This document shows positions 61,632 through 64,000 of a DNA stretch of 64,000 nt, one piece after another. Position 1 is the first letter of the stretch, and each line of letters starts with the position of its first letter. The DNA comes from Blastobasis lacticolella (Eukaryota > Arthropoda > Insecta > Lepidoptera > Blastobasidae): positions 9,214,026-9,278,025 of the forward strand of contig LR990061.1 in the NCBI GenBank assembly GCA_905147135.1, in the 5' to 3' direction. A program made the translations under genes and the position numbers. The notes below the pieces were generated by a model, which searched no databases, was not told where the DNA came from, and worked only from the letters and a program-made list of their open reading frames with translations.

Positions 61632-61964
61632 CATTAGATACATTGTGAGCTATTTCCCATGCGTTTTCGATATCAGTAGCGGATTCCGTGTAAGTTATAA
61701 GCCGAAGAGTGGATTTCGGTGAAAAAGTTTTCAGTCATACAGTTGAGTGCAGGTGGTTTTGGCGGTTCGCCGGCACATTAGTCAGGCTTTGAAGTTGACG
61801 GTCACCAAACAATGCAGGATAAAGTGGACGCTGCATTTTACGATCGCTTTTTGGTCCTTTTTGCCGTGGAGTTTCCCGATTTATAATACGCACAAACGAG
61901 TAAGGAACCATGAGCTTTGTTCGGTGCGTTGCATCGAACACGTGACTTAGCTAATTTGCCCTGT

Positions 61965-62260
61965 GGCCCTAGCACAAGTGTGTTCGCGACAAAACTCGCG
62001 CCGAGAGAGAGCATTTGTCTCTTTCTCTCAATACTAAGACGAAAGAGATAGCAATACCTATGTCGCGCTTTTTCTCGCTTATCGCGCGCGAGAGCAACTT
62101 GTGCTAGGCCCAGTGGCCCAAGCACAAGTGTGTCCGCGACAAAGCTCGCGCCGCAAGAGAGCGTTTGTCTCTTTCTCTCAATACTAAGACGAAAGAGATG
62201 GCAATACCTATGTCGCGCTTTTTCTCGCTTATCGCGCGCGAGAGCAACTTGTGCTAGGCC
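61965..62260. repeat. Tandem pair of MITE-J
   Basis: Units 61965-62109 and 62114-62260, roughly 93% alike by eye. Each is bounded by GGCC(C)(T/A)AGCACAAGTG and its inverse CTTGTGCTAGGCC and contains CTCTCAATACTAAGACGAAA. Confidence 0.75.
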
Positions 62261-62636
62261 TACTGCGCGGCATATTACCTAAGCAGTGCATTTTTCGGAA
62301 ACGCCGCGGCCGGGTGCATTTATCAACATTTAACATTCAATTAAATTAACATTTATTAACAAGTATTGTGAGACTCTTAATAAACATTTTATCTTTTACA
62401 TTCAACATACTGCAATCCCCGCATAAGCACCCTTACATTTGGTCCTTCAAGCTATTGGACTTCGCGCGTTGATTAACTAAAAAGTGTTGACGAGTGAGGT
62501 GTATGAACTGGTGAACTTTGAGAAAGTGTGAGGACTGCAGTGACGAATAAAAGGAGAACATTGACAATATCCTGACTAGGAGTATACATTCTTTCAACAT
62601 TCAAGTAAGATCTAAGCTTTTTACTTATTTCATAAA
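62261..62636 (+). promoter_or_regulatory. Putative 5' LTR end and leader of BEL/Pao element
   Basis: AT-rich sequence between the MITE-J pair and the gag start. ACCCTTACA followed by TTTGGTCCTTCAAGC (62433-62455) could mark an LTR end and primer-binding site, by position only. AATAAA occurs at 62379. The LTR start is not defined. Confidence 0.35.
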
Positions 62637-64000
62637 ATGGCAAACATTGTGGAACGGCAGTTTGAACTAGCAACAATTATTGAACAACAACATCGCAATT
62701 TTTGTAAAGATGGGACAGACAAAAAAGATAATGTAGGTTATTATAAAACACGTACAGAAATACTGATAAAGCTTTGGAACGAGTTTCAATTCCGTAATGA
62801 TCAACTGGTTATGGAGCAGAGTAAAAGAGACCCTTACCTTACCGAAAAATGTTTCCAAACAACAAAACAAGTTTATGAGGTTTGTAAAGAGAAGCTTAAC
62901 GATGGGTACACAAAATGCTTAGCAGGACTAAAGGTAGGAGCGATATCCCTACATCCTTTGGAGGAGACACAGCCATCTAGGAGTCAGTCGGATAAACAAG
63001 GAGCACTGAGAGATCCTTCTCCCGCACCAACAACACGGAACGAGAGCATTCCTCGGCAGAGTCCAGGTACGAACAGTAGATTAGATGAATTATTACGTCA
63101 GCAAAAGGCCAATTTTAAAGCATTTACAAGAACGATAGCGAACATTCAGGACTTAACAGAAAAGTGGGAATTGGAGGATGCATTGAAAGCGCTGGAGAAA
63201 CGGTTTGCAGCCATAGATTCACTACATTGGACGATCGATAGTGACTTGGGTGTCAATGACTACGTGTATGAAACAGAGTTTAATAATCATGAACAGTTAT
63301 ATAATATTTTTTTTTTATTAGACATCCCTACACCTATTTACAGGCAACTATAACAACTGGGTATCCTTCAAACATCTTTTAGTGAGGCAATTCACCATAC
63401 TCCCTCGCTATCGAGTGCTCAGAAGATGCAATTTTTTAAAGGAAATGTAAGAGGAGAGGCTGAAAGATTAATCCAACATCTGCAGATAAGTGCAGATAAC
63501 TATCACGTGTGCTGGGCCATCTTGAACAACAGATATAACAATAAAAACCTTATTTTTAACTTCCACATGAATAATCTATTTAGCTTACCAAACATCCAAA
63601 GTCAGTATTTGAATCAAATGAAACGTATGCACGACGTAACAATCGAATGCCTGCATGCGGTTAAGAACTTAGGTATTAATATAGACACAGGGGATCCAAT
63701 TATTATTTACATTTTGTCGCAGAAATTGGACTCCGAAGCGTATGGTCAGTACATCGAATCTCTTTATAACTCAAGAGACCTGCCAGTTTTACAGTATTTC
63801 CTATACTATCTGGAAAGCAAATTTACAACTGGCTCGCCGAAAACAACAACAATCAACAATCATCATCGGGCTACAAAAAACCTAATTATAACACTTTAAA
63901 TAAAAATAAGTATAGCTATAACCAACAGCATAATAATGGTCAAACACAAATTCCGAAATTGTTTCATGCATCGAACATTAAGTGCCCGCTATGCAAAAAT
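62637..64000 (+). pseudogene. BEL/Pao-type gag, frame-broken, cut by window end
   Basis: The N-terminal segment (62637-63353) has YYKTRTEILIKLWNEFQFRN and a charged, coiled-coil-like middle. The DUF1759-like capsid region (63426-63899) has GEAERLIQHLQISADNYHV, WAILNNRYNNKNLIFNF and YILSQKLDSEAYGQYI, the hallmark of BEL/Pao gag. Frame breaks lie near 63340 and 63378 (a compensating pair) and near 63850, after which another frame continues to a start of a zinc knuckle (C-x2-C at 63984-63995). Protease and RT should follow outside the window. Whether the breaks are real decay or assembly indels cannot be decided here. Confidence 0.75.

Larger units (their letters stand above)
58445..61917 (+). 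repeat. Segmental duplication, copy B
   Basis: Collinear with copy A: 58445-58690, 58885-59160, 59180-59330, 59815-60115 and 61425-61917. Unique to B: about 58742-58868 (flanked by ATGTTA), 59373-59512 (fold-back), 59515-59775 (Retro-C) and 60116-61277 (unshared sequence with a MITE). Confidence 0.7.

Noticed and set aside
1..64000. CRISPR array, bacterial operon or prophage
   Set aside because: No regularly spaced repeats with unique spacers, no Shine-Dalgarno-spaced gene strings; composition and repeats are those of an insect nuclear genome.

Overview
This window looks like nuclear DNA from a moth or butterfly (Lepidoptera). It is AT-rich, gene-poor and packed with interspersed repeats: tRNA-derived SINEs with internal A/B boxes, CR1/Jockey-type and RTE-type LINE pieces with (AATA)n, poly-A or (GATGAT)n tails, many short inverted-repeat elements with TA target duplications, a hAT-like element and a BEL/Pao gag. 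Organism and family placement rest on sequence pattern only. No bacterial, organellar, CRISPR, rRNA or true tRNA locus was seen.

Layout. 0-8 kb: SINEs, LINE tails, a fold-back repeat and RTE remnants. 8.1-12.66 kb: a nearly complete two-ORF LINE (LINE-1) on +. 12.7-28.2 kb: SINE, MITE and LINE fragments, a SINE split by a 1 kb nested insertion, tandem hairpins, a minisatellite grown in an RTE 3' end, and an unrecognised coding fragment (23.4-23.7 kb, minus). 28.3-31.9 kb: a second LINE (LINE-2) on minus, tail-to-tail with another LINE end. 32-47.5 kb: SINEs, two copies of a palindrome-bearing MITE, a hAT-like element with a 7/8-matching target duplication, and one candidate terminal host exon (39.45 kb, +). 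47.6-49.3 kb: the only confident host gene part, the last coding exon and 3' UTR of a class A neuropeptide GPCR on minus, most like the ecdysis-triggering-hormone/TRH receptor group. 51-62 kb: a diverged segmental duplication (about 52.4-54.8 and 58.4-61.9 kb) whose copies differ by insertions that expose empty sites, separated by a LINE ORF1-like gene with one internal stop. 62.3-64 kb: the 5' part of a BEL/Pao LTR retrotransposon, running off the window.

The elements share a retroposition economy: LINEs supply reverse transcriptase, SINEs and tail stubs copy through shared 3' ends, and short inverted-repeat elements depend on transposases not encoded here. Labels SINE-A, SINE-B, Retro-C, LINE-D/E/F/G, Retro-H, REP-G, REP-I and MITE-J are local names for families recurring inside this window.
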